A stretch of 64,000 nt of DNA from Bacteroidia bacterium (GTDB lineage Bacteria > Bacteroidota > Bacteroidia > JADZBD01). A program made the translations under genes and the position numbers. The stretch covers positions 30,988 through 94,987 of the forward strand of contig JADZBD010000023.1 of the NCBI GenBank assembly GCA_020852255.1. Reading direction: 5' to 3'. This document shows positions 34,148-43,900 of this stretch, one piece after another. The notes under the pieces are model-generated. The model saw nothing but the letters and a program-made list of their open reading frames with translations. It did no database searches and was not told where the DNA came from. Numbering within the stretch: the first letter of the stretch is position 1; each line of letters opens with the position of its first letter.

Positions 34148-35668
34148 ATGAGCAATACCGAAGCCTGGGGTTCCAGGGTAGGCTTGATCCTCGCTATGGC
34201 CGGTAACGCCGTGGGACTAGGGAATTTTTTGCGTTTTCCCGTGCAGGCCGTCCAGAATGGAGGGGGTGCGTTTATTATTCCCTATTTGGTCTGTTTTGTC
34301 CTGATGGGGCTCCCTTTGTTATTTGTTGAATGGGGAATGGGACGGTATGGCGGTGGACTCGGACAGCACAGTACACCGTTTATTTTTCATTCCATGGATC
34401 CGAAGAGATCTATCTGGAAGTATATCGGCGTCTTCGGAATTTTTACCAACCTGGCGGTGGCGGCCTACTATTGCTATCTGGAGTCCTGGACCCTTTCATG
34501 GGCTTATCATTCGGTGGTGGGAGATTTTAGTACGATGGGACAGGATGGAATTGGGAAGTTTTTTCAGGACTATATCGGATTGACAACCTGGGAGCCGGTC
34601 ATTTTCTGGGTGATCTGCCTTGTGATAAATACATATATTCTTAGCCGGGGATTGAGCGGTGGAGTAGAAATAGCCGCTAAGGTGGGAATGCCACTCTTGC
34701 TCCTTTTCGGAGCCTTTCTCGCTTTCAAGGGCTTTACAGTAACAGCAGGGGAAGCCGGAGCAGTGAATGACGGTACGGTTGGGCTCAATTTTCTCTGGGA
34801 ACCGAAATTCGATAGTATTCTGAATTTCGATGTGTGGCTGGCTGCGGCGGGTCAGATATTCTTTACCCTTTCTTTGGGGATGGGAAGTATTCACTGTTAC
34901 GCATCCTACGTGAAAAAGAAAGATGATATTGCTCTTAACGCCATGTCAGCCGGCTGGATGAATGAATTTGTGGAAGTGGTGCTGGGAAGCGCAGTAATTA
35001 TTCCTATCGCCGTCGGTTATCTCGGAATTGACAAAGTGGTGGAGATGACAGCAGGCGGAAGCGGCTTCAGCCTTGGTTTTATTACACTACCTTACTTGTT
35101 TTCTGAATGGGGTTCGGTAGTGTCAGTACTGGCCGGGGTAATGTGGTTTGGTTTGTTGTTTTTCGCGGGAATTACCTCCTCGCTGGCCATGGGTACCCCT
35201 GTCATGGGATTCCTTCAGGATAATTTCGGATGGAAACGGGAGGCCGCCGCCTGGACCTTCGGTCTGGCAGTGGCTCTGCTCGGTTTACCCTGTGTATTAG
35301 ATCAGGGGGCTTTCAATGAGTTTGATTATTGGGCGGGAACGGTATCACTGGTGATATTTGCCCTGTTCGAGATTATACTATTCTCCTGGGTGTTCGGCAT
35401 GAACAGAGCCTGGAAGGAAATTAATCTGGGAGCAGATATTAAAGTGCCAACAGCGTTTAAATTCATTATAAAGTTTGTAACGCCACTTTTTCTGCTGGTG
35501 GTTTTCATCGGAAGCCTTCCGGGTATCTGGGATAACATCACAAAGGAAGGAATATCCAATTATGTTCTCTTCGCCCGCTTCCTTCTTCTTTCACTGTTTG
35601 CAGGGATCTGCATTCTTGTTTACATGGCATATAAGCGCAATTCGCACCTTCAAAAACTCGGATCATGA
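34148..35668 (+). CDS. Na+-dependent NSS-family amino acid transporter, MetP-like
   Basis: A 506-residue neurotransmitter:sodium-symporter-family protein with about 12 hydrophobic segments. TM1 contains AMAGNAVGLGNFLRFP, the unwound Na+- and substrate-binding segment of LeuT-fold proteins. GGGAFIIPYLVCF and the TM6-region FTLSLGMGSIHCYASY follow. It imports amino acids with Na+ at the inner membrane. The 47-residue MetS-like gene overlapping its stop by 4 bp suggests the two-component MetPS type, described for methionine/alanine uptake in Corynebacterium. The exact substrate here is not shown. Confidence 0.92.
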   Translation: MSNTEAWGSRVGLILAMAGNAVGLGNFLRFPVQAVQNGGGAFIIPYLVCFVLMGLPLLFVEWGMGRYGGGLGQHSTPFIFHSMDPKRSIWKYIGVFGIFTNLAVAAYYCYLESWTLSWAYHSVVGDFSTMGQDGIGKFFQDYIGLTTWEPVIFWVICLVINTYILSRGLSGGVEIAAKVGMPLLLLFGAFLAFKGFTVTAGEAGAVNDGTVGLNFLWEPKFDSILNFDVWLAAAGQIFFTLSLGMGSIHCYASYVKKKDDIALNAMSAGWMNEFVEVVLGSAVIIPIAVGYLGIDKVVEMTAGGSGFSLGFITLPYLFSEWGSVVSVLAGVMWFGLLFFAGITSSLAMGTPVMGFLQDNFGWKREAAAWTFGLAVALLGLPCVLDQGAFNEFDYWAGTVSLVIFALFEIILFSWVFGMNRAWKEINLGADIKVPTAFKFIIKFVTPLFLLVVFIGSLPGIWDNITKEGISNYVLFARFLLLSLFAGICILVYMAYKRNSHLQKLGS

Positions 35669-35808
35669 GCACAGCAGCATTGGCAATGATGGTCATCACA
35701 ATGGTACTTGTAACCCTGGCAACGGGATTGTTTTTCTGGAAGGTTCTTAAAACTCCTCCTAAAGCGGAACCGGATAGTTTTCAGGATAATGATAACGTGA
35801 AGCGCTGA
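35665..35808 (+). CDS. MetS-like small subunit of the NSS transporter
   Basis: A 47-residue product that conventional length cut-offs would miss. The ATG overlaps the transporter stop (ATGA) and the frame ends with TGA at 35806-35808. It begins MSTAALAMMVITMVLVTL, one membrane helix continuing to FFWKVL, then a short polar tail ending DNDNVKR. Position, size, the MST(G/A)AL start and the single helix match the MetS family of small subunits, which are needed for activity of MetP-type transporters. The call rests on these features and not on a database search. Confidence 0.8.
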   Translation: MSTAALAMMVITMVLVTLATGLFFWKVLKTPPKAEPDSFQDNDNVKR

Positions 35809-35829
35809 TCTTTAAAACCATAAGGTAGG

Positions 35830-35860
35830 GGCAGGGATTTTATCGTTCCTGCCTTCTTAT
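35830..35860 (+). terminator. Probable intrinsic terminator after metS-like gene
   Basis: GGCAGG and CCTGCC arms, extendable by G-T and A-T pairs, surround an AT-rich loop. They are followed by TTCTTATTTT. It lies 22 bp after the small-subunit stop. Confidence 0.6.
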
Positions 35861-35869
35861 TTTCACTCC

Positions 35870-36505
35870 ATGAAACGATCATGGAGTTTTTATTTTTCTT
35901 TCAACCGGCGCGAACGCCGCGGAGTGATCACTCTGACATTCCTTAATCTGTGTGCACTTTGCGCATTGGCTTTCAAAGAGCGTCTGCCTATACAGAGTCC
36001 ACTTCCGGCAATGGGACTTCGGAAATGGGAAGTGGTATTCCCTTCTGTAAGCGGACCTTCTTCGGTTACGGTAGAGCCTCCGGTTAAAAGGATCAGAATG
36101 AAAGGAAAAATCGTGGAGCTGAATACAGCGGATTCCGCAGTCTTGGTAAGTCTGAAAGGAATAGGCCCTTCCTTTGCCCGTCGCATCTTGCGGTACCGGG
36201 AGAGACTGGGAGGCTTTCATACCCTGGAGCAGCTCATGGAGGTCTATGGTATGGATAAGGAAAGGTTTACGCTTTTAAGCGAACAGGTGAGCGTTGATAG
36301 TTCACGTATTCGCCGCCTGAATATTAATACCCTTCCGGCGGATTCCCTGCGTGTCCATCCTTATATCCGCTGGAACCTGGCCAATCTGATTGTGAAGTAC
36401 AGAGAGAAGCACGGATTTTACCGTGAAATCGGGGATCTGAAGCACCTGGATTTGGTGACTGATTCCATTTACTGTAAACTTGCACCTTATTGTAAGGTGC
36501 AATGA
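35870..36505 (+). CDS. Helix-hairpin-helix (ComEA-like) membrane-anchored protein
   Basis: A 211-residue protein. A basic N terminus (FNRRERRG) is followed by one membrane helix (ITLTFLNLCALCALAF), a ~45-residue linker, and two ComEA-type helix-hairpin-helix modules. The first (~82-140) carries VELNTADSAVLVSLKGIGPS, and the second (~148-208) begins LNINTLPADSL. These modules usually contact DNA, and in ComEA bind incoming DNA during transformation. The orientation (positively charged N terminus in the cytoplasm, HhH domains outside) fits such a role but does not prove it. Bacteroidota genomes commonly carry this form. The stop overlaps the apt start by 4 bp. Confidence 0.85.
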   Translation: MKRSWSFYFSFNRRERRGVITLTFLNLCALCALAFKERLPIQSPLPAMGLRKWEVVFPSVSGPSSVTVEPPVKRIRMKGKIVELNTADSAVLVSLKGIGPSFARRILRYRERLGGFHTLEQLMEVYGMDKERFTLLSEQVSVDSSRIRRLNINTLPADSLRVHPYIRWNLANLIVKYREKHGFYREIGDLKHLDLVTDSIYCKLAPYCKVQ

Positions 36506-37041
36506 GCGGAAAAACACTGAGAGACAAGCTGAATGGGGTCATACGTGATGTTCCCGATTTTCCAAAACCCGGGATTCTTTTCAAAGACATCACGCCCGTT
36601 TTGCAGGATCCGGCGCTGTGCAGGGAAGTGGTAGACACCTTTGCAGAACAAGTAGGTGAAGATCGGGTTGACGCCGTACTTGGTATCGAAAGCCGGGGTT
36701 TTATTTTCGGTATGATGCTGGCCAACAAGCTAAATGTACCTTTTGTGATCGTTCGAAAAGCAGGAAAACTCCCTTTCAGAACACATCGCTATGAGTATTC
36801 TCTTGAGTATGGATCGGCAGTGATGGAAATGCATATAGACGCCATTCAGCCAGGCTGGAATGTGCTGGTTCATGATGACCTTCTGGCTACCGGAGGAACA
36901 GCGGCTGCTGCATCGGAACTGATTCATTTGCAGGGAGGAAAAACAGCAGGATTCTTTTTTCTGGTCGAACTCGGCTTTCTCCCCGGAAGGAAAAAACTGG
37001 AGAAATACTCAGGAAAAATCCTCAGTCTCGTAAGTTTTTAG
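36502..37041 (+). CDS. apt: Adenine phosphoribosyltransferase
   Basis: A 179-residue enzyme converting adenine and PRPP to AMP in purine salvage. Family features are clear: IRDVPDFPKPGILFKDITP near the N terminus, GIESRGFIFG, the RKAGKLPF loop, the SLEYGSAVMEMH segment, and the PRPP-binding motif VLVHDDLLATGGTAAA (~120-135). Length and order match bacterial Apt. The ATG overlaps the preceding HhH gene by 4 bp. Confidence 0.97.
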   Translation: MSGKTLRDKLNGVIRDVPDFPKPGILFKDITPVLQDPALCREVVDTFAEQVGEDRVDAVLGIESRGFIFGMMLANKLNVPFVIVRKAGKLPFRTHRYEYSLEYGSAVMEMHIDAIQPGWNVLVHDDLLATGGTAAAASELIHLQGGKTAGFFFLVELGFLPGRKKLEKYSGKILSLVSF

Positions 37042-37081
37042 AGGCTTTTCAGCGTATTTTTACGAAAATCTTTACGAGGAC

Positions 37082-38248
37082 ATGAACGATACCATGACGA
37101 TGTCAGGAATAGACTTCGAGTTGAACGAAAATCAGCTGATGATCCGTGACATGATCCGGAAATTCAGCGAGGAACATATCCGGCCAAAAATGATGGAATG
37201 GGATGAAACTCAGGAGTTTCCCATCCCTGTTTTCAAAAAATTGGGCGAACTCGGACTCATGGGTGTACTGGTGCCTGAAACATACGGCGGAAGCGGGTTT
37301 TCCTATACAGAATACGTTACTGCGATTATAGAAATAGCAAAAGTGTGTGGATCAGTGGGGCTGTCTGTTGCAGCGCATAATTCACTTTGTACCGGACACA
37401 TTTTGCAGTTTGGGAACGAAGAGCAGAAGAAGAAATATCTTCCCAGACTTGCCACGGCAGAGTGGATCGGAGCATGGGGACTCACGGAAGTGGGAACAGG
37501 ATCAGATGCCGGTGGAATGATGACCGTGGCGAAAAAGGACGGAGATTTTTATGTGCTCAGCGGAAGCAAGAATTTTATTACACACGGGAAAAGCGGAAAT
37601 GTAGCCGTAGTGATCGCCCGGACCGGAGAGAAAGGAGATGCCCATGGTATGACGTCTTTTATTATCGAAAAAGGCACTCCGGGATTTTCGGCCGGAAGAA
37701 AGGAAAACAAACTGGGCATGCGGTGCAGCGAAACAACGGAACTCATCTTTGATAACTGCCGGGTTCATAAGAGCCAGGTCATGGGGAAAGAAGGGGATGG
37801 ATTTATACAGGCAATGAAAGTCCTTGACGGAGGACGGATATCAATCGCAGCCTTAGCCTGTGGCATTGCACGTGGCGCGTTTGAGGCAGCTGTAAAATAT
37901 TCCAAAGAAAGAGAACAGTTCGGAAAGCCGATCTCGCAATTTCAAGCCATTGCATTTAAACTTGCCGACATGGGCACACGGCTCGAAGCCGCTGAGCTCC
38001 TTACCTTCCGGGCAGCGGATATGAAAAACAAAGGACAGAAGATGACCAAGGAAGGTGCCGTTGCTAAATATTACGCCTCCGAAGCGGCGGTGTGGATAAG
38101 CAACGAAGCTGTGCAGATTTTTGGCGGCTATGGTTATACAAAGGATTTTCCTGTAGAGAAATATTACCGCGACAGCAAGTTGTGCACGATCGGAGAAGGT
38201 ACTTCAGAGATTCAAAAGGTAGTGATCGCCCGTGAAATACTTAAATAA
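37082..38248 (+). CDS. Acyl-CoA dehydrogenase
   Basis: A 388-residue FAD-dependent enzyme forming a trans-2-enoyl-CoA from a saturated acyl-CoA. An N-terminal alpha-helical domain (FSEEHIRPKMMEWDE) precedes the FAD/substrate block WGLTEVGTGSDAGGM (~140-154). The middle beta domain contains FIIEKGTPGFS, and the C-terminal domain has EREQFGKPISQFQAIAFKLA and the end block GEGTSEIQKVVIAREIL. The Glu of GEGTSE is the expected catalytic base position for short/medium-chain members. Chain-length preference cannot be read reliably. The start at 37082 is followed within eight codons by two further Met codons, so the N terminus is uncertain by a few residues. Confidence 0.94.
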   Translation: MNDTMTMSGIDFELNENQLMIRDMIRKFSEEHIRPKMMEWDETQEFPIPVFKKLGELGLMGVLVPETYGGSGFSYTEYVTAIIEIAKVCGSVGLSVAAHNSLCTGHILQFGNEEQKKKYLPRLATAEWIGAWGLTEVGTGSDAGGMMTVAKKDGDFYVLSGSKNFITHGKSGNVAVVIARTGEKGDAHGMTSFIIEKGTPGFSAGRKENKLGMRCSETTELIFDNCRVHKSQVMGKEGDGFIQAMKVLDGGRISIAALACGIARGAFEAAVKYSKEREQFGKPISQFQAIAFKLADMGTRLEAAELLTFRAADMKNKGQKMTKEGAVAKYYASEAAVWISNEAVQIFGGYGYTKDFPVEKYYRDSKLCTIGEGTSEIQKVVIAREILK

Positions 38249-38266
38249 AATTTAACTCCGGTTCAT

Positions 38267-40186
38267 ATGAAACATTTGTTCTTTTTATGCTGCATTCTGT
38301 GGGGAGCTCTACCTGCTCAGATTGAAATCATACAGTCAACAGGCGGACAAGTTCCCGGCGGAAATGCATCGCTCGTTCCCCTCGATGGGAACGGAACTCT
38401 GGCGCAGACCTATACGCTCACCAAGTGCGGTTTGAATTACGTTTCTTCCAGTCAGAAACTGGGGCAACGTTTCAGTCCCCCGGGTGTTCAGCAACCGGCC
38501 AACTTTCCCGTGAGCGGCTTGCCTAACTGTGCAATAATTGAAAAGGCATTTCTTTATTGTGACGCCAGCGGCGTGGGCTCGTCCATCACGGCCAGTATTA
38601 CAAATCCCAATTCTGTTAACCAGAATTTTCCAATGACCCTCATCGGAAGCTGCGGGGACAAATGCTGGGGCTATTCCGGAACTTATTCGTACCGGGCCGA
38701 TGTTACCTCCATCATCAGCGGAAACGGAACGTACGTGCTTTCCGGACTGCCCGTGAGTCAGCCGGACGATGTGGATGGTGCCACACTTTTCATTATTTAC
38801 AGTGATCCTACACAAACCTATCAGGGCGATATCGTTATTTATGACGGGTGTAATGTGGGTATTGGATCCAACAATCCATCAACCATCTCACCCCTTACTA
38901 TTTGCGCGAATCCTACCGTTGCCAATGGGTTTATGATTGTGGCCGATTACCAGGGCGTGGGAGCGCAAGTGGTGGTGAATGGATCGGCTCCGTTCAATAT
39001 TGTGGACGACTGGTGGAACTATGTGGATCAGGCTACCACACTAACCACTTCAACCACTTCGTCCACTTTTGCCGCAAATGGAAATGGTTCAGACTGTTTC
39101 AATTTTATGATGATGGGACTTTACTGGCAAACCACAACCTGTGCCACTTGCACACCGGCTTCCAATCTCCTGAATGTAACTGCGAATGTGGTGAATGCCT
39201 CCTGCGGACAGTCTAACGGGAGTGCCACGGTTACGGTAACCGGGGGAACTCCACCGTATACGTACAATTGGTCGCCCAATAGTAATACAACGAATACTGC
39301 CACCGGACTTGCCGGAGGCACCTATTATGTTACCATCACGGATTCTACCGGTTGCGCCATGACGGTAGACACCATCTTTATTGCAGGATCATCACCCAAT
39401 GCCTCCTTTACCGCATTAAACACCAGCGGTTGTGCACCGCATTGTGTCATTTTTTCGGATCTTACCTCCCCCGGTTGTACAACGGTGAACTGGAATTTTG
39501 GTGATAATACCACCGCCACCGGGTCGAATCCGACGCATTGTTATACTACCCCGGGTGTTTTCACAGTAACTATGATCTGTCTTGATGCTTCCGGCTGTGC
39601 GGATACAGTTGTCCAAACTGCTCTTGTAAATATATATTCGGTTCCCATTGCTTCATTCACCGCCACTCCTGCGCTGAATGTGGTTTCGCCTCCGGCAACA
39701 CCGGTGCAGGTTTGTTTTACCAATACCAGCTCGAATGCGACGTTTTATTTGTGGGATTTCAATGATACAGGTGATGACACAAGCAATGCAGTATCTCCCT
39801 GTTATACCTTCCCGGATACGGGCACGTATTGCGTATCCCTGGTTGCAGCGAATGCCAACGGTTGTATTGATACTACCATCGCTTGCGTGATTATCCTTCC
39901 CGGAATAGAGCTCATCATTCCAAACGTCTTTACACCCAATGGAGATAATTCGAATGATATCTTCTATATACCTTCCATGGGGCTTAAAACGCTGCGGGTT
40001 AAAATTTACAACCGGTGGGGCAATTTTATTAATGAATGGGATAGCGTTACCGGAGGATGGGACGGAAAGACGCAAAGCGGTAAAGAGGCTTCCGACGGCG
40101 TCTATTATTACACCTTGTATGCTGAGGGTATTGATGCTTCCGTTGTGAATCAGGCCGGATGGGTGCAGCTGATCAGGGAAAAATAA
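38267..40186 (+). CDS. T9SS type B sorted protein with SprB-type and PKD domains
   Basis: A 639-residue secreted protein. A signal peptide (MKHLFFLCCILWGALPAQ) is followed by a ~270-residue N-terminal region of DUF11/invasin-like beta-type sequence (AFLYCDASGVGSSITASI). A SprB-type repeat follows (~300-370, ASCGQSNGSATVTVTGGTPP, YNWSPNSN). Two PKD-like domains come next (~375-450 with WNFGDNTTATGSNPTHCY, ~460-545 with WDFNDTGDD). The gliding-motility-associated type B sorting domain ends the protein (IPNVFTPNGDNSNDIFYIPS, IYNRWGNFINEWDS). It should be exported by the T9SS to the cell surface. It lies 18 bp after the acyl-CoA dehydrogenase stop, with no visible promoter of its own. Its ligand is unknown. 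Confidence 0.9.
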   Translation: MKHLFFLCCILWGALPAQIEIIQSTGGQVPGGNASLVPLDGNGTLAQTYTLTKCGLNYVSSSQKLGQRFSPPGVQQPANFPVSGLPNCAIIEKAFLYCDASGVGSSITASITNPNSVNQNFPMTLIGSCGDKCWGYSGTYSYRADVTSIISGNGTYVLSGLPVSQPDDVDGATLFIIYSDPTQTYQGDIVIYDGCNVGIGSNNPSTISPLTICANPTVANGFMIVADYQGVGAQVVVNGSAPFNIVDDWWNYVDQATTLTTSTTSSTFAANGNGSDCFNFMMMGLYWQTTTCATCTPASNLLNVTANVVNASCGQSNGSATVTVTGGTPPYTYNWSPNSNTTNTATGLAGGTYYVTITDSTGCAMTVDTIFIAGSSPNASFTALNTSGCAPHCVIFSDLTSPGCTTVNWNFGDNTTATGSNPTHCYTTPGVFTVTMICLDASGCADTVVQTALVNIYSVPIASFTATPALNVVSPPATPVQVCFTNTSSNATFYLWDFNDTGDDTSNAVSPCYTFPDTGTYCVSLVAANANGCIDTTIACVIILPGIELIIPNVFTPNGDNSNDIFYIPSMGLKTLRVKIYNRWGNFINEWDSVTGGWDGKTQSGKEASDGVYYYTLYAEGIDASVVNQAGWVQLIREK

Positions 40187-40199
40187 ATTAGCGGAAAAA

Positions 40200-40712
40200 C
40201 TATCTTGGTCTTCCGGCTGAGTGAAAGTACTTCATGTAATAATTCTCGGTCAGGGAAGAAATCATCACCCCTTTGGACGTACTGGCGTGAATAAAAAAGT
40301 TATTCTGCAGGTATACGCCCGTATGTGAAATTTTAGCTGACCCGATGCTAAAGAACACAAGATCACCTTCGCGGAGTTCTGAACGCTGAATCCGGATGCA
40401 GTTATCGGCTATGGACCATGACGGGCCGTTCACCTCTCTGCCGTAAACTTCCTTTTGTAACCGTGAAACAAATCCCGAGCAGTCTATACCGCCCTCGTCC
40501 TTCCCGCCGTATTTATAAGGTACCCCGATCCAGTGATCAGTAAATTTATAAAGGGTGAAATCATGTATAGCAACCGGTTCCACTTGTAATAGCACAGAAT
40601 ACTTGTCACGCAGTTTTTGCTGCTGGGCCAATACAGAACTGCTGCTATACCTCTCCCTTCCGCAGGATGCGATCATCAGGGCGAACATTAATAAAAGGAG
40701 GCACCGGTTCAT
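40200..40712 (-). CDS. NlpC/P60 (C40) peptidase lipoprotein
   Basis: A 170-residue lipoprotein. The signal ends in the lipobox IASC (Cys17). The NlpC/P60 domain follows, with catalytic Cys78 in GGIDCSGFVSR, His130 in KISHTGVYL and a third polar residue His142 (FFIHAS). Enzymes of this family cleave D-Glu-gamma-DAP type bonds in peptidoglycan stem peptides, consistent with a periplasmic membrane anchor. The start at 40712 was chosen because the 10 residues upstream would precede a complete lipoprotein signal. It is convergent with the T9SS gene at 38267, 13 bp away. Confidence 0.93.
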   Translation of the reverse strand: MNRCLLLLMFALMIASCGRERYSSSSVLAQQQKLRDKYSVLLQVEPVAIHDFTLYKFTDHWIGVPYKYGGKDEGGIDCSGFVSRLQKEVYGREVNGPSWSIADNCIRIQRSELREGDLVFFSIGSAKISHTGVYLQNNFFIHASTSKGVMISSLTENYYMKYFHSAGRPR

Positions 40713-40716
40713 AAGG

Positions 40717-40724
40717 TAAAGGTA
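40717..40724 (-). promoter_or_regulatory. TACCTTTA -7-like box, 4 nt before NlpC/P60 gene
   Basis: On the minus strand TACCTTTA (one mismatch to TAnnTTTG) is followed by CCTT and the ATG at 40712. It shares the 3-4 nt spacing of other candidates in the window. Confidence 0.35.
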
Positions 40725-40886
40725 GACCTGACTCCGCCGCAAAACAGATAAGTGGGAAGGGGCATTTAAACAGGAGCCTGTTCAGTGTTCGACGAAAAGC
40801 CCCATTTAGCCGACAGAGACTGAAACATAACCACCTGATTATCAGTATAAGACTTGTTGAAAACATGTTAATTTCTAAAATTTGGC

Positions 40887-40894
40887 TAACTTTG
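40887..40894 (+). promoter_or_regulatory. TAACTTTG -7 box upstream of repeat adhesin
   Basis: A perfect TAnnTTTG element 85 nt upstream of the ATG at 40980, giving a conventional leader of about 80 nt. The 268-bp region between 40712 and 40980 holds no other gene. A TTG at 40857-40859 is too far upstream (27 nt) for a standard -33 element. Confidence 0.5.
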
Positions 40895-40979
40895 GCATCC
40901 GGGAAATAAATACCCGTCTTAAGATTAGACTCTTCGGAGATTTCATACCCGTAAGTCATTCGTTGATAAAACGTTCCCT

Positions 40980-43900
40980 ATGAGAAAACTCATTACCCCC
41001 CTCTTACTTTTTATGGGATTAGGAATGCAGGCGCAAGACGACCTTCAGATGATGGGAGTCACAGCCCCCATTACACCGGCTTGTTCCTATACTTCTACTG
41101 AGAGTATTACGGTAACATTCCGGAACAATGGTCCCAACCCCTTGACCAATGTAACCATTGATTTCTTTTACCGGGTAGATGCTAATCCGGTGAATTCCGA
41201 CTTAGCGGTGTTTTACGCATCTATTCCAGTTGCGGCCGTTGTCTCTCATACGTATACAGTTCCTGCTGATTTTTCCGCCTCCGGAAATTACCTGCTGGAT
41301 GCATGGCTTGTTTTTGCGGGTGACCCGGTTACGGCGAATGATTCACTCATTGATTTTCTGATTGAGAACACGGCCACTGACGGTGGAAATATTACACCGG
41401 GTACTGCGGTGGTTTGTAATGGTGCAAACAGCGGATCGCTGACACTCAGCGGAGAAACAGGTACAATTATAGACTGGCAGTATTCCACAGACGGTGGATT
41501 CACATGGAATCCTACAGGAAATAATACGAACACGTACAATTATCTGAATCTGGTGGTGAATACATTATTCCGGGTGGAAGTTCAGAATCCTCCTTGTCCT
41601 GTTACTTATTCTGACACTGCTTCGATAACGGTCAATGGCCCTTCGGTGGGCGGAACTGTAACCGCAGATGCCACAGTGTGTTCTTCCGGAAATTCCGGCA
41701 CACTCAATCTGATCGGATCAACCGGTTCTGTGGTGAAATGGGAATATTCGGACGATGGTGGATTTAGCTGGAATGTTATCGCAAATACAACTACTTCTCA
41801 TAACTACACCAACCTGACAGTTACCACCTTGTTCCGGGCCATTGTGCAGGCCACTCCCTGCCCCGATGATACTTCCACCTTTGCTACAATTACTGTGGAT
41901 GCGGCCCCTGTGGGCGGAAGTGTCACCAGTAATGCTACAGTATGTGCGGGTTCCAATTCCGGTACCTTAACTCTGGGAGGACATTCCGGAACTATTCTGA
42001 ACTGGGAATTCTCCACCGACGGAGGCTTTACCTGGACTCCCATCGCAAACACCACTACCACGCAGAATTACACGAACCTGCTGATCACTACCATGTATCG
42101 TGCAGTATTGGGCAACGGCGTTTGTGCTAATGTCAATTCTACTCCTGCTACCATAACCGTAACGCCTCCTCCCGCCGGAGGAATTGTTAGCGCAACACAA
42201 ACAGTATGTTCCGGGTCAAACAGCGGAACGCTTACCTTATCCGGTCACGGAGGCGCTGTGGTACGCTGGGAACGTTCCGTTGACGGCGGATTCACCTGGA
42301 TCACTATTGCCAACGTTACCACTTCCCAGAATTTTCTAAATCTGGTTACCACCACGATGTATCGCGCAGTGGTAAACAATGGGATATGTCCCAATGTCAA
42401 CGCTACTCCCGCTACGGTTTTTGTGAGTCCGGCTGCAGTTGGTGGAACGGTGTCAACCAACGCCACAGTTTGTGCCCCTACCAATTCCGGTCTTCTTTCG
42501 CTTGCGGGGCACACAGGTACGGTGTCGCGGTGGGAATATTCCACGGATGGGGGATTCACCTGGGTGAACATTTCCAATACCACCACCTCTCATACATATT
42601 CTAACCTGACCGTAACTACCCGTTTCCGCGCACGCATCAGCAATGGTTCGTGTACGGCGGTGTCAACGGCGGCTATCATTACGGTTACTCCGGCATCCGT
42701 CGGGGGAACAACTTCATCGTCTGCCACGGTATGCTCCGGTACGAACAGTGGTACAATAACCCTTTCGGGACATAACGGAAGTGTAACGGAATGGCTGAGC
42801 TCTACCGTGAGCATCAACGGACCCTGGACACCTATCGCCAATACCACCACATCCCAGTCATACCTTAACCTTTCGGCCACAACTTATTATGCTGCAAGAG
42901 TGATGAGTGGTACATGTACAGCAGATACTTCGTCGGTCGTTACCATTACTATTGATCCTGTTTCCGTAGCGGGAACACTCAGTGCGGATAACACAGTGTG
43001 TGCCTCTTCCAATGCAGGAACCATTACCCTCGCAGGACAAACAGGCTCCATTCTCTACTGGGAAATGTCTACCGACGGCGGATTTACCTGGACCACCCTT
43101 TCCAACAATACTACATCCCAGGCTTATAATAATCTCACTCTTACAACTCAATATCGCGTTATAGTACGATCCGGAGTTTGTTCAGCGGATACTTCCAATG
43201 TGGTGACAATAACAGTAGATCCGGTAGTAGTCGGAGGTGCAGTAACATCGAATGCTGTCGTTTGTTCTGGATCCAACAGCGGAACTCTCACTCTGAGCGG
43301 ACACATTGGTTCAGTTGTTTCCTGGTTATCCTCAACCACCAGTCCTGCGGGTCCCTGGTCAGTAATTGTGAATTCCACGACCTCGCAGGGCTATCTTAAC
43401 CTGACAACCACTACTTGGTATTGTGCGATTGTACAAAGTGGTGTTTGCGGATCAGATACCAGCAGTGTGGCTCAGATTACCGTAGATGCAGTTTCATTGG
43501 GAGGAGTGCTTGCCATGAGTGACACAGTGTGTGGTGATGTGAACGGTGATACGCTGTCGCTTACCGGTTTTGTTGGAATAATCCAGGAATGGCAGTATTC
43601 AACCAACGGAGGATTTTCCTGGGTAAGTGTATTTACTTCTGATGACTCCCTCCTCTATACTAACCTTACAACCACCACCATGTACCAGGTGATCGTTCAG
43701 AACGGGGTTTGCCCTTCGGATACCTCGAATGCCATTACCATCGCCATCACCCCACCCTCCAATGGTGGTCTCACAGGACCTGACAAAGCCTTTTGTGAGG
43801 GCGTGAACAACGACTCGGTGATGGTTTCAGGCTACACGGGCACTATTTTGGGATGGATAATGTCCACGAGTGGTCCTGCAGGACCCTGGACTCCTCTTGT

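Noticed and set aside
40713..40979. A small gene in the 268-bp gap before the giant adhesin
   Set aside because: No frame with a credible start, signal or composition was found; the gap holds promoter-like boxes only.
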